This document shows positions 6,026 to 14,212 of a stretch of 39,227 bases of DNA, in pieces. The translations under genes were made by a program, and so were the position numbers. The DNA is from Clostridiales bacterium. GTDB taxonomy: Bacteria; Bacillota; Clostridia; Peptostreptococcales; Anaerovoracaceae. Where the stretch lies: assembly GCA_022775805.1 (NCBI GenBank), contig JALFKB010000032.1, positions 1 through 39,227 of the forward strand. The letters are read 5' to 3'. The first letter of the stretch is position 1; the number at the start of each line of letters is the position of its first letter. The notes under the pieces were generated by a model, which ran no database searches, was not told the DNA's origin, and worked only from the letters and a program-made list of their open reading frames with translations.

Positions 6026-8732
6026 TTATATAAAAGCTTTTATTAAGAACAATAGATTTGCCTTTGCAGCATTCCTTCTGCCGGTACTCGTTATGGTGCT
6101 GGCTTTTGCCGTTACCGGAGTTTATCCTTTCGGAAGCAGGCAGATTGCTGTAATAGACATGTATCATCAGTATGTTCCCTTCCTGGGAGAGCTTCAGTAC
6201 AAGCTTCAGGAGGGGGGCAGCCTTTTTTATTCCTGGAACTGCGGCGGCGGAGGCAATTTCTGGTGCCTGCTTTCCTATTACGGTGCAAGCCCTCTGAATC
6301 TGCTGCTGATTCTCTTTCCCAAATCCCTTCTGATGGAGGGGGTTACGGTTATTCTCCTTATCAAAATCGGGCTTACGGGAAGCTTCATGTTCACATACCT
6401 AAAGAATGCAGCAGGTCCCGCCGGGAATGTACAGGACAGAGAATGGGGCTGGCATACGGTGGCTTTCGCAGGAATGTACGCCCTGTGCACCTATGTTATC
6501 GGATACTACTGGTGCATCATGTGGCTTGATGCCGTAATGCTCCTGCCTCTTATGATGCTTGGACTAGAGAGGCTTATTGACAGGGGAGAGATGGCGCTTT
6601 ACACCATTTCTCTGGCTCTGATTGTATTCAGCAATTACTACATTGCCATTATGGTCTGCATCTTCGTTCTGGTGTACTATCCTGTGATGTACTTCATCAG
6701 AACCCGGGGATTTAGTCTGAGACATTGTGCTAAGGTTACCGCAAATGCAGTCTTCTGCTCTCTTCTTGCCATTGCCATGGCGGCGGTGATGCTGCTGCCT
6801 ACATACATCAGCATGAAGAGCGCCTACTACTTCTCCTCGGAAATGCCGGAGGACTGGAGACTATACAATAACATTCTGGACATTCTTAATCAGCTCCTGC
6901 CTAACGCACAGCTTACCTACATTGACGGCCTGCCTAACCTGTGCTGCGGACTGCTGGTAACCATGATGCTGATTTTCTATTTCATAACCCGTGAGATTCC
7001 TTTGAAGGAGAAGGTCCTGAACGGGGCGTTTCTGCTGTTCATGTTCTTCAGCATGAATCTTAACAAGCTGGATTTCATATGGCACGGGATGCATTTTCCT
7101 AATCAGCTTCCATATCGCTATACCTTCGTAATATGCTTCCTGCTGGTGGCTGCGGGATACAGGACATTCAACAGGATTGACAGCATAAGCACAGGGAAAA
7201 TAACTGCGGTAATTGCAGGAGGAGCAGGATATTATATCCTGGCACAGAAGCTGTTCCATACGGGCATAGACAACATGGTTGTTTTCGTTTATTACGGACT
7301 TGCCCTGCTGGCAATCTACGGAACTGTGCTGCTTCTCTACAGACAGCAGAGAATAACAAGGAAGGCCTTCATCCTTCTCGTGGCAGCGGCGGTTACCGCG
7401 GAGCTCTGCATCACCACATGCACGGAAATATCAGTGGTGGGAAATTCCTCCAGGGAGACATATAACGAAAACAAAGGCAGCATAACGGAGCTGGCTGCCT
7501 TTGCAAATGAGCGGGGAGGAGCCACCTCGGATGGCGGAGACGGAAGGTTCTCGAGAACGGAAATCGACGATCCAATTATCCACAACTGTCCGGCCATGTA
7601 CCACTACAGAGGAATGGGCCAGTTCTCTTCCACAATAAGCAGCGACACCACCACTCTCATGGATAAGATTGGTCTTGAGAGCAATCCGGGAGGAAACAGG
7701 TTCAATTATAACGAAACATGTCCTGTGCTGAACTGCATTACAAATGTGAATTATCTGATTGCCAGAGACCGAGTCCTGGAGGATCAGGATTTTGCCATTG
7801 TGAAGAAAAACGGAAACTCCAGGCTGTACGAAAGCAAGTATCCGCTGTCAATAGGCTACATGCTTCCGGGAACCATCAGAACATGGCAGCCTGACAGCGA
7901 GAATCCTTTTACAAATCTTGAGGAATATTTAAGAAGTGCCACCGAAGGGGAGGTTACATCCGTTTTCAATGCCCTGGGAAAGGGCGAGCTTGGGGGAATT
8001 GGGCTGAAATCCCGCTACGATTCCCACGGAACCATAGAATCTGAACTGGAAAGGGGAAGCACATCGGGAACCCTGTACATTAAGTATACCGCCCCAAGGG
8101 AGGACAAGTATTATGTCTTTGTTGAAGCGGACAGTGCCGAGGAGATAACCATAGACAGGAAGGATAACAAGGATAACCTTATCGTCCAGGCGGATTGCGG
8201 ATCCATAATCAATATCGGCAAGCTGAAGGAGGGAGAGTCCTTCAGAGTCAAGGTTGAGTTTGAAACCGGCAGAGCGGGACGAACCACATGTCACGTCTGC
8301 ACCATGGACAGAGAGACCTGGGACAGAGCCTATGAGATGATTTCCGCCGAAACCATGACGGTTGTGGAGAGCGGCGATTCATATATCAAAGGCACCGTAA
8401 AGGCCGGGGAGGGACAGGTTCTGGTGACCTCCATTCCATATGAGGAGGGCTGGAGCCTTAAGGTGGATGGCAGGAAAAGAGATATAACAGAGCTTGTGGG
8501 TGGATCCTGGATATCTGTTGGTCTTGATGAGGGTACCCACGAGATAGAGCTTTCCTTCAGGCCTCCGGGCATTATTGCCGGCTTGATGCTTACAGTTCTG
8601 TCATCTGTTGTTCTTCTTCTGATATGCCACAGAAGAAGACTCAGGAGTCTCGTCTCCAGGCGGCTGCAAGGCGCTCAATCGTATCGGGAATGTTGCTTAG
8701 AGGAATCTGATTGTAATAGAGAATCAGAGTAG
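6018..8732 (+). CDS. YfhO-family GT-C-like membrane glycosyltransferase
   Basis: A 904-aa polytopic protein. About a dozen hydrophobic segments lie in residues 1-475, starting with FAFAAFLLPVLVMVLAFAVTG. An extracytoplasmic region of about 370 residues follows, then a last membrane helix near residue 850 and a basic cytoplasmic tail. The early YHQYVPFLGELQ and YSWNCGGGGNFW segments are typical of YfhO. The family is thought to transfer sugars from a polyprenyl carrier to envelope polymers; the coupled upstream GT2 would make that carrier. The tail of about 30 residues is encoded inside the 3' end of the convergent MocR gene (92-bp overlap). A weak terminator fits at the stop codon. Confidence 0.85.
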   Translation: MTDYIKAFIKNNRFAFAAFLLPVLVMVLAFAVTGVYPFGSRQIAVIDMYHQYVPFLGELQYKLQEGGSLFYSWNCGGGGNFWCLLSYYGASPLNLLLILFPKSLLMEGVTVILLIKIGLTGSFMFTYLKNAAGPAGNVQDREWGWHTVAFAGMYALCTYVIGYYWCIMWLDAVMLLPLMMLGLERLIDRGEMALYTISLALIVFSNYYIAIMVCIFVLVYYPVMYFIRTRGFSLRHCAKVTANAVFCSLLAIAMAAVMLLPTYISMKSAYYFSSEMPEDWRLYNNILDILNQLLPNAQLTYIDGLPNLCCGLLVTMMLIFYFITREIPLKEKVLNGAFLLFMFFSMNLNKLDFIWHGMHFPNQLPYRYTFVICFLLVAAGYRTFNRIDSISTGKITAVIAGGAGYYILAQKLFHTGIDNMVVFVYYGLALLAIYGTVLLLYRQQRITRKAFILLVAAAVTAELCITTCTEISVVGNSSRETYNENKGSITELAAFANERGGATSDGGDGRFSRTEIDDPIIHNCPAMYHYRGMGQFSSTISSDTTTLMDKIGLESNPGGNRFNYNETCPVLNCITNVNYLIARDRVLEDQDFAIVKKNGNSRLYESKYPLSIGYMLPGTIRTWQPDSENPFTNLEEYLRSATEGEVTSVFNALGKGELGGIGLKSRYDSHGTIESELERGSTSGTLYIKYTAPREDKYYVFVEADSAEEITIDRKDNKDNLIVQADCGSIINIGKLKEGESFRVKVEFETGRAGRTTCHVCTMDRETWDRAYEMISAETMTVVESGDSYIKGTVKAGEGQVLVTSIPYEEGWSLKVDGRKRDITELVGGSWISVGLDEGTHEIELSFRPPGIIAGLMLTVLSSVVLLLICHRRRLRSLVSRRLQGAQSYRECCLEESDCNRESE

Positions 8733-10068
8733 TTTTTTCCCTGTTTCCCGGCATGGTGCCGGCTTCAGGGCTATCAGCTGCGGACACTGCAGGGATGCCG
8801 AGATTTTCGGCATCCTTTTTTAATTCCTCTGCAGGCTTGGGAGAGGTAATCTCCAGAATCACATTAATACCCGATGATGTGTTGGCTACGCTGACGAAAT
8901 CCGACGCCTTGCGGGTGAAAACATCCGTTACCACCGACAGCTTCTGGGCGTACAGCTTACGAAGCTTTTTTATATGGGTCTGGTAGTGTCCCGTTTCCAT
9001 GAACATGGCCAGGGTCAGCTGTTCCAGCTTGGAGCAGGTTTGTGAATAGTCTCCGGCAATTGTTGAGAAATCCCGGGCCATGGCCGCAGGGAGAACCATG
9101 TAGCTGATTTTCACAGCGGCAAAGAGGGTGCTGGAGAATGAACCCAGATATACCACCCGATCCCCGTTTTCGAGACTTCTCAGGGCAGGTATGGGCTTTC
9201 CGAAATATCTCAGCTCGCTGTCGTAGTCGTCCTCGATTATGTAGCTGTCGTTTGCCTCCGCCCAGTTGATAAGCTCATATCTGCGGCCCACAGGCATGAC
9301 ACTGCCGGTGAAGGCGTGATTTGACGGGCTTACATATGCGGCGGTTCTGATGTTGGCTGGAAGCTTCTCAATGGCGAGACCGTCCCTGTGAACCTCCACG
9401 GAGGTTATGGCGAAGCCTCTGTCTCTAAAGGTGTTTCTGACAGGCATGTATCCCGGGTCCTCCAGAGCCACATGCTCAACACCCTGCCTTCTCAGGAGTG
9501 TAGCCAGGTGGTTGGTTATCTGCTGTGTTCCGGCGCCGATTATTATTCTGTCGGGACTGCAGGATACACCTCTGGAGGTGTAGAGATATCTGGAAATTTC
9601 CGTGCGAAGACCCTCTTCTCCCTGGGGGTCGCTCTCGAAGAACAGGGCAGGGGAATAGTCGTTCAGTATTCTGTTCATGCACTTCTTCCACTTGTTGAAG
9701 TCGAAGCACTCGGGATCGTACTGCATTACTATGGAGTCAGAGGAGGTGGATTCCTCCAGTGTTGAAACCTCCTGGAGCAGTATATCGCTGACGGCGGGAA
9801 CAGACTGGCGCTTATGGGCAAAAACCTTGCTCACATAGTAGCCTGACTGAGGCCGGGAAGTAACGTAGCCTTCAACGAGAAGCTGATTGTAGCTCTGTTC
9901 CACAGTTGTAATTGACAGTCCTGTTGAGGCGGCAAGACTTCTGAGGGAGGGGAGCTTTTCCCCCTCCGCCATTTCTCCGGTGAGAATGGCTTCTTTGATG
10001 TAGCTGTAGAGCTGAATGTAGTAAGGTGTCTTCCTGGTTTCATCAAATACGGGGAACAGAGCCTTCAT
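8641..10068 (-). CDS. MocR/GabR-type GntR regulator lacking the PLP lysine
   Basis: A 475-aa regulator. It has an N-terminal GntR winged helix (residues about 15-80: YSYIKEAILTGEMAEGEKLP, SLRSLAASTGLSITTVEQSY) and a type-I aminotransferase-like domain (about 110-475). The domain keeps EDDYDSELRY (residues 279-288), which holds the Asp facing the PLP ring nitrogen. At the Schiff-base motif, however, the sequence is YLGSFSSTLFAAVKISY, so Ser313 stands where MocR proteins normally have Lys, and Lys320 replaces the usual Arg. Covalent PLP binding is therefore doubtful. The frame is open 45 codons further, but ATG at 10068 follows CGGAGG and starts the domain. The gene is divergent from aroD, with a dyad operator between them, and overlaps the yfhO-like gene by 92 bp at its 3' end. 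Confidence 0.88.
   Translation of the reverse strand: MKALFPVFDETRKTPYYIQLYSYIKEAILTGEMAEGEKLPSLRSLAASTGLSITTVEQSYNQLLVEGYVTSRPQSGYYVSKVFAHKRQSVPAVSDILLQEVSTLEESTSSDSIVMQYDPECFDFNKWKKCMNRILNDYSPALFFESDPQGEEGLRTEISRYLYTSRGVSCSPDRIIIGAGTQQITNHLATLLRRQGVEHVALEDPGYMPVRNTFRDRGFAITSVEVHRDGLAIEKLPANIRTAAYVSPSNHAFTGSVMPVGRRYELINWAEANDSYIIEDDYDSELRYFGKPIPALRSLENGDRVVYLGSFSSTLFAAVKISYMVLPAAMARDFSTIAGDYSQTCSKLEQLTLAMFMETGHYQTHIKKLRKLYAQKLSVVTDVFTRKASDFVSVANTSSGINVILEITSPKPAEELKKDAENLGIPAVSAADSPEAGTMPGNREKTTLILYYNQIPLSNIPDTIERLAAAWRRDS
8706..8738 (+). terminator. Weak terminator at the end of the GT2-yfhO unit
   Basis: A 7-bp stem (8706-8712 with 8722-8728) with a 9-nt loop is followed after four bases by six T (8733-8738). 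It overlaps the stop codon of the yfhO-like gene and lies inside the coding region of the convergent MocR gene. The stem is AT-rich, so efficiency may be low. Confidence 0.4.
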
Positions 10069-10105
10069 GATAATCCTCCGAACTGTTATTGCAAAAAAAT
10101 TTATT

Positions 10106-10129
10106 ATTGTATATTTAATTATATACAAT
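10106..10129. promoter_or_regulatory. Dyad operator candidate between MocR and aroD
   Basis: Perfect 8-bp inverted arms ATTGTATA (10106-10113) and TATACAAT (10122-10129) are separated by 8 bp of AT. The site overlaps the -35 zone of the aroD promoter and lies upstream of the divergent regulator, so it is the natural target for autoregulation and control of aroD. Confidence 0.5.
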
Positions 10130-10131
10130 TT

Positions 10132-10140
10132 TGCTATAAT
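10132..10140 (+). promoter_or_regulatory. Extended -10 promoter of the aroD operon
   Basis: TGCTATAAT is a perfect extended -10 (TGn-TATAAT). No good -35 is present at the right distance, where the MocR-type dyad lies instead. Weak -35 plus adjacent dyad is a common arrangement for activator-dependent promoters. The predicted start is about 55 bp before the aroD ATG. Confidence 0.6.
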
Positions 10141-10202
10141 ATAAAATAAACCAAACAGAAAATTACTAAAAAAATAAAACAGCTTATTATAGAGGAAATA
10201 CA

Positions 10203-11006
10203 ATGAGAATAATGAAAATCAAGAAGATGACGCTGCAGCCCGGGCGGCCGAAGATAGCCATTCCCATCACAGGCAGAAGCCATGAGGAAATAGTAGATCA
10301 GGTGGCGGCGGCCATCAAGGGACCCTGCGATATTCTGGAATGGAGAGCGGACTACTTCTTTGGAGAGCTGAACAATCTGGAGGAACGGATAGAGAATACG
10401 GCAGCACACATGGAGATGATAAGAATCCTGGATGACATAGATTACAGGACAGGTGGAATGCCTCTTATTTTCACAATTCGCGGGCATGTTCACGGGGGCA
10501 AGGTATCAATAAAACGACATCACGCATATGATTTGGCAAGCCTGGCAGCACAGTCAGGTCTTGTTGATTTTGTAGACATGGAACTGCTTGATGATGATGA
10601 CACATATGATGAAGCACAGGTGCTCAGGCAGATTGAAGAGATTCACAGCCTGGGTGCACGGGTAATTTTGTCTTATCACGACTATGAGGGCATGCCTACG
10701 GTGGAACAGATCGGAAACATTGCGGGACTCATGAGAAGCATGGGAGCTGACATGGTCAAGATTGCCGGCACTGTGAAAGAACGTGAAGAGGCGCTGGAAA
10801 TGCTCAAGATGGCAGCTTATCTAACCGAGGGGGAGCAGGACCCTGTCATTCTTGTTGCAATGGGTGACAAGGGCCTTATTTCCAGAGTTGCCGGGGGCAA
10901 ATACGGCTCCTGCATATCCTTCGCCAAGGGTGCGGAGAAAACTGCCCAGGGCCAGCCTGACGCAGAAACCCTTTCCAAGTTACTTGATGAATACTACGGA
11001 GAATAA
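10203..11006 (+). CDS. aroD: Type I 3-dehydroquinate dehydratase
   Basis: A 267-aa (beta/alpha)8 enzyme of the shikimate pathway that dehydrates 3-dehydroquinate to 3-dehydroshikimate through a Schiff base. The catalytic set is visible: ILEWRADYF (the conserved Glu-x-Arg of the entry strand), [12 protein letters not shown] with the catalytic His, and MVKIAGTVK with the Schiff-base Lys. The C-terminal substrate loop is present as [12 protein letters not shown] and AQGQP. The length is normal. ATG follows GAGG; a second ATG three codons later is possible. Its stop shares one base with the ecfA1 start (TAATG). No other aromatic pathway gene is nearby. Confidence 0.93.
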   Translation: MRIMKIKKMTLQPGRPKIAIPITGRSHEEIVDQVAAAIKGPCDILEWRADYFFGELNNLEERIENTAAHMEMIRILDDIDYRTGGMPLIFTIRGHVHGGKVSIKRHHAYDLASLAAQSGLVDFVDMELLDDDDTYDEAQVLRQIEEIHSLGARVILSYHDYEGMPTVEQIGNIAGLMRSMGADMVKIAGTVKEREEALEMLKMAAYLTEGEQDPVILVAMGDKGLISRVAGGKYGSCISFAKGAEKTAQGQPDAETLSKLLDEYYGE

Positions 11007-11845
11007 TGGACTTTATAAGAGCAGAGAATCTCACATTTGAATACAGCAGACAGGATGCCTCGGGAGCCGAGTTAAAAACAAAGGCAATAGACGGCATTTC
11101 CTTCACCATTGAGAAGGGAAGCTTCACGGCAATAATCGGGCAGAATGGTTCAGGCAAGTCCACTTTGGCGAAGAACATGAACGGGCTGCTCATTCCCACT
11201 CAGGGCAAGATTTATGTTGACGGCATGGACACCTCTCTGGAGGAAAATCTGTGGCCTGTCAGACAGAGGGTGGGAATGGTGTTTCAGAACCCGGACAATC
11301 AGATTGTTTCCGCAATAGTTGAGGATGACGTTGCCTTCGGACCGGAAAACCTTGGAATTGAGCCGGAGGAAATACGCCGGCGTGTGGATGGTGCCCTTAA
11401 CAGTGTTGAAATGAATGAGTACAGGAAAAAGGCTCCACACCTTCTCTCGGGAGGGCAAAAGCAGAGAATCGCCATTGCCGGTGCAATTGCCATGGAACCG
11501 GAGTGTATCGTATTTGACGAGCCAACTGCAATGCTGGATCCCAGAGGGCGGCAGGAGGTTCTGAAGGTAATTCGCAGAATGAACGAGAAGGGTATAACAA
11601 CCATTCTGATTACCCATTTTATGGAGGAGGCTGCCAGCGCCGACAAGGTTATTGTAATGGACAGCGGCAGCATTGTTATGGAGGGAACTCCGGAGGAAAT
11701 TTTCAAACGTGGCACTGAGCTTATTGAACTGGGTCTCGGAGTGCCCGCACCCGTTGAGCTTGCCATGGAGCTCAGGAAAAGAGGGTTCGATATTCCTGAA
11801 GACATTCAGACAACAGACAGGCTTGTGGAAAGGCTGACAAAGTGA
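11006..11845 (+). CDS. ecfA1: ECF transporter ATPase A1
   Basis: A 279-aa cytoplasmic ABC ATPase of the energy-coupling-factor module. Walker [10 protein letters not shown] is near residue 50. The Q-loop [11 protein letters not shown] is characteristic of EcfA/CbiO. The signature is LSGGQKQR and Walker [12 protein letters not shown]. With EcfA2 and EcfT it powers uptake of vitamins or metals by exchangeable S components, none of which is encoded here, so this is probably the shared group II module. It starts within the aroD stop codon and overlaps ecfA2 by 4 bp. Confidence 0.93.
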   Translation: MDFIRAENLTFEYSRQDASGAELKTKAIDGISFTIEKGSFTAIIGQNGSGKSTLAKNMNGLLIPTQGKIYVDGMDTSLEENLWPVRQRVGMVFQNPDNQIVSAIVEDDVAFGPENLGIEPEEIRRRVDGALNSVEMNEYRKKAPHLLSGGQKQRIAIAGAIAMEPECIVFDEPTAMLDPRGRQEVLKVIRRMNEKGITTILITHFMEEAASADKVIVMDSGSIVMEGTPEEIFKRGTELIELGLGVPAPVELAMELRKRGFDIPEDIQTTDRLVERLTK

Positions 11846-12684
11846 TAGAAGTAAAAAATCTTACGCATATATATAACGAGGGACTTCCCCATGAATCGGT
11901 GGCAATAGATGATGTGAGTTTCACCATTGATGATGGAGAGTTCGTAAGTATCATAGGGCATACAGGTTCAGGTAAATCCACCATGCTTCAGCATCTTAAC
12001 GGTTTGCTGAAACCAAAGTCGGGAACCATAATCATTGACGGAATCGACATTACAGACAGCAAAACCGGAATGCTGGAAATAAGAAAGAAGGTAGGGCTGG
12101 TATTCCAGTATCCGGAGTATCAGCTCTTTGAGGAAACCGTGGCGAAGGATGTGGCCTTCGGCCCTGCGAATCTGGGGCTTGAACCGGAGGAGATAGATGC
12201 GAGAGTCCGCAGATCCGTTGAGCTTGTGGGTCTGGATTATGATGAGATAAAAAACGCCTCCCCCTTCGAGCTTTCCGGAGGACAGAAGCGAAGGGTGGCA
12301 ATGGCGGGAGTACTTGCCATGGAGCCACGGGTTCTCGTTCTTGACGAACCTACTGCAGGGCTGAATCCCCGGGCTCACAGGGACATTCTCGATATGGTGG
12401 GAGAAATTCACAGGAGAGAGAAGAACACAATAATACTTGTGTCCCACAACATGAACGATGTGGCAAGGCTGTCGGATAGGATTCTCGTCATGAGCGGCGG
12501 GAAGCTGGAAATGAACGGAACACCTCAGGAGATTTTCTCCAGAGAGGAGGAAGTGAAGAGCATGGGTCTGGCGCTGCCTGACTCCATGGAAATACTGTCA
12601 AGACTCAGGAAGGCAGGCATGAGAATTGAAGGAACGGCAATGACCATTGGAGAAGCTGCCGATCTGATTGCGGAATCAAGATGA
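11842..12684 (+). CDS. ecfA2: ECF transporter ATPase A2
   Basis: A 280-aa second ATPase of the module. Walker [11 protein letters not shown]-loop [16 protein letters not shown], signature LSGGQKRR and Walker [12 protein letters not shown] are intact. The [11 protein letters not shown] variant separates A2 from A1. Start is GTG inside the GTGA overlap with ecfA1, and the end overlaps ecfT by ATGA. The tight overlaps suggest stoichiometric coupled translation of the heterodimer and its membrane partner. Confidence 0.93.
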   Translation: MIEVKNLTHIYNEGLPHESVAIDDVSFTIDDGEFVSIIGHTGSGKSTMLQHLNGLLKPKSGTIIIDGIDITDSKTGMLEIRKKVGLVFQYPEYQLFEETVAKDVAFGPANLGLEPEEIDARVRRSVELVGLDYDEIKNASPFELSGGQKRRVAMAGVLAMEPRVLVLDEPTAGLNPRAHRDILDMVGEIHRREKNTIILVSHNMNDVARLSDRILVMSGGKLEMNGTPQEIFSREEEVKSMGLALPDSMEILSRLRKAGMRIEGTAMTIGEAADLIAESR

Positions 12685-13481
12685 TAAGAGACATTACATT
12701 AGGACAATACTATCCGGGAAACTCCTGGATTCATAAGCTTGACCCCAGAGTCAAGATACTGGCAACGCTGCTGTACATAGTGGCGCTGTTTGTTGTGCAG
12801 GATTTTTATGGCTTCATTATTGCCTTTGCGGCTCTTGAAGCGGTGATTGTGATTTCCAAGGTTCCCCGGAGGTACATATGGCGGGGGCTTAAGCCTGTAC
12901 TGCTTATTATTGGATTTACGATTATTATCAACATGTTTATGATAAAGGGGCATGTGCTGGTGCAGGTGGGCATTTTTCACATTACTGTTGAGGGCCTTAG
13001 GACGGCGGCGTTCATGGGCATCAGGCTGGTGCTGCTTATTATCGGCTCCTCGATGCTTACCCTGACAACGAGGCCAATAGGACTCACGGACGGAATAGAA
13101 GCACTTCTTTCGCCATTTAAGAAGATAGGACTTCCGGCCCACGAGCTTGCCATGATGATGACAATTGCCCTCAGATTCATTCCAACTCTCCTGGAGGAGA
13201 CGGATAAGATAATGAAGGCGCAGCAGGCCAGAGGTGCGGACTTCGAGAGCGGCAATCTCTTCAAGCGGGCAAAAGCGCTGGTTCCCATTCTCGTTCCCCT
13301 GTTTATCAGCGCCTTCAGAATAGCCCAGGATCTGGCAATGGCAATGGAGGCGAGGTGCTACGGCGGAAGCATTAAGAGAACACGAATGAACGAGATAAAG
13401 CTGGGAAAGCGTGATCTGGCAGCGGGGATTATCTTCGTGGTGTTTCTCGCCATGATTGTGCTTCAGAGGATACTTATGTAG
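12681..13481 (+). CDS. ecfT: ECF transporter transmembrane subunit T
   Basis: A 266-aa membrane protein with about five to six helices (for example ILATLLYIVALFVVQDF and LLIIGFTIIINMFMI). Two coupling-helix motifs contact the ATPases: AQQARGADFESG and MAMEARCYGG, both with the diagnostic A-R-G/C pattern. It links the EcfA1/A2 pair to substrate-binding S proteins. In many Bacillota this trio follows rplQ; here it sits between aroD and trmB instead. Confidence 0.92.
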   Translation: MIRDITLGQYYPGNSWIHKLDPRVKILATLLYIVALFVVQDFYGFIIAFAALEAVIVISKVPRRYIWRGLKPVLLIIGFTIIINMFMIKGHVLVQVGIFHITVEGLRTAAFMGIRLVLLIIGSSMLTLTTRPIGLTDGIEALLSPFKKIGLPAHELAMMMTIALRFIPTLLEETDKIMKAQQARGADFESGNLFKRAKALVPILVPLFISAFRIAQDLAMAMEARCYGGSIKRTRMNEIKLGKRDLAAGIIFVVFLAMIVLQRILM

Positions 13482-13489
13482 GAGTTTAA

Positions 13490-14209
13490 ATGAGACAGAG
13501 AAAAGCGAAGGATCTTGAAAAGAGGCTGGAGGAATGCAGCAGATTCATTGCAGAGGATATCGGACCGGACAGATGGAAGGACATCTTTGACAGACCCGGG
13601 GACATGTACCTGGAAATAGGCTGCGGCAAGGGCCAGTTCATAATAAAAAAGGCCCTCCTGGATCCCGACAACAACTATATCGGTATTGAGGGACAGGAGA
13701 CGGTTATTCTGAGAGCTGCTGAGAAAGCAAAGGCAGTGGCGGGGCTGGGACAGTGGCCTGAAAATGTCAGAGGCCGTGAGGTTTTTGAAGGACTGACGGG
13801 CTCACTGGATAATCTCAGACTGGCATCCTGCTATGTTAACGGCATGGACAAGCTCTTTCAGGAAAACAGCCTGGCGGGGGTTTATCTCAACTTCAGCGAT
13901 CCGTGGCCGAAGGCGCGACATGCCGAAAGACGGCTGACCCATCGCAGCAGACTGATGGATTATGCACGTTCAATAAGGGACGGTGGGTTCATCGAGTTCA
14001 AGACAGATAACGAGGGCCTCTTCGAATTCAGCATTGAGGAATTCGAGAGCTGCAGTCAAACCCTTAAAATTGTGGAATTCACAAGAAATTTACACGGTGA
14101 GGACTGTACTTTTGATTCGGCCTGTGTTACAACAGAGTACGAGGATAAATTCAGCGGCAGAGGAAAGAATATTAATTACATTAAAGTAATTGTAAATAAG
14201 GAGAAATAA
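13490..14209 (+). CDS. trmB: tRNA (guanine-N7)-methyltransferase
   Basis: A 239-aa SAM-dependent enzyme that makes m7G46 in the variable loop of tRNAs. The SAM site is LEIGCGKGQFI (about residues 41-51). The family signature NFSDPWPKARHAERRLTHRS carries the catalytic Asp and tRNA-contacting residues. A C-terminal FEFKTDNEGLFEFS-like segment is also present as IEFKTDNEGLFEFS. The length is typical. ATG follows TAGGAG, eight bases after the ecfT stop, so it is in the same transcript. Confidence 0.95.
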   Translation: MRQRKAKDLEKRLEECSRFIAEDIGPDRWKDIFDRPGDMYLEIGCGKGQFIIKKALLDPDNNYIGIEGQETVILRAAEKAKAVAGLGQWPENVRGREVFEGLTGSLDNLRLASCYVNGMDKLFQENSLAGVYLNFSDPWPKARHAERRLTHRSRLMDYARSIRDGGFIEFKTDNEGLFEFSIEEFESCSQTLKIVEFTRNLHGEDCTFDSACVTTEYEDKFSGRGKNINYIKVIVNKEK

Positions 14210-14212
14210 GAC

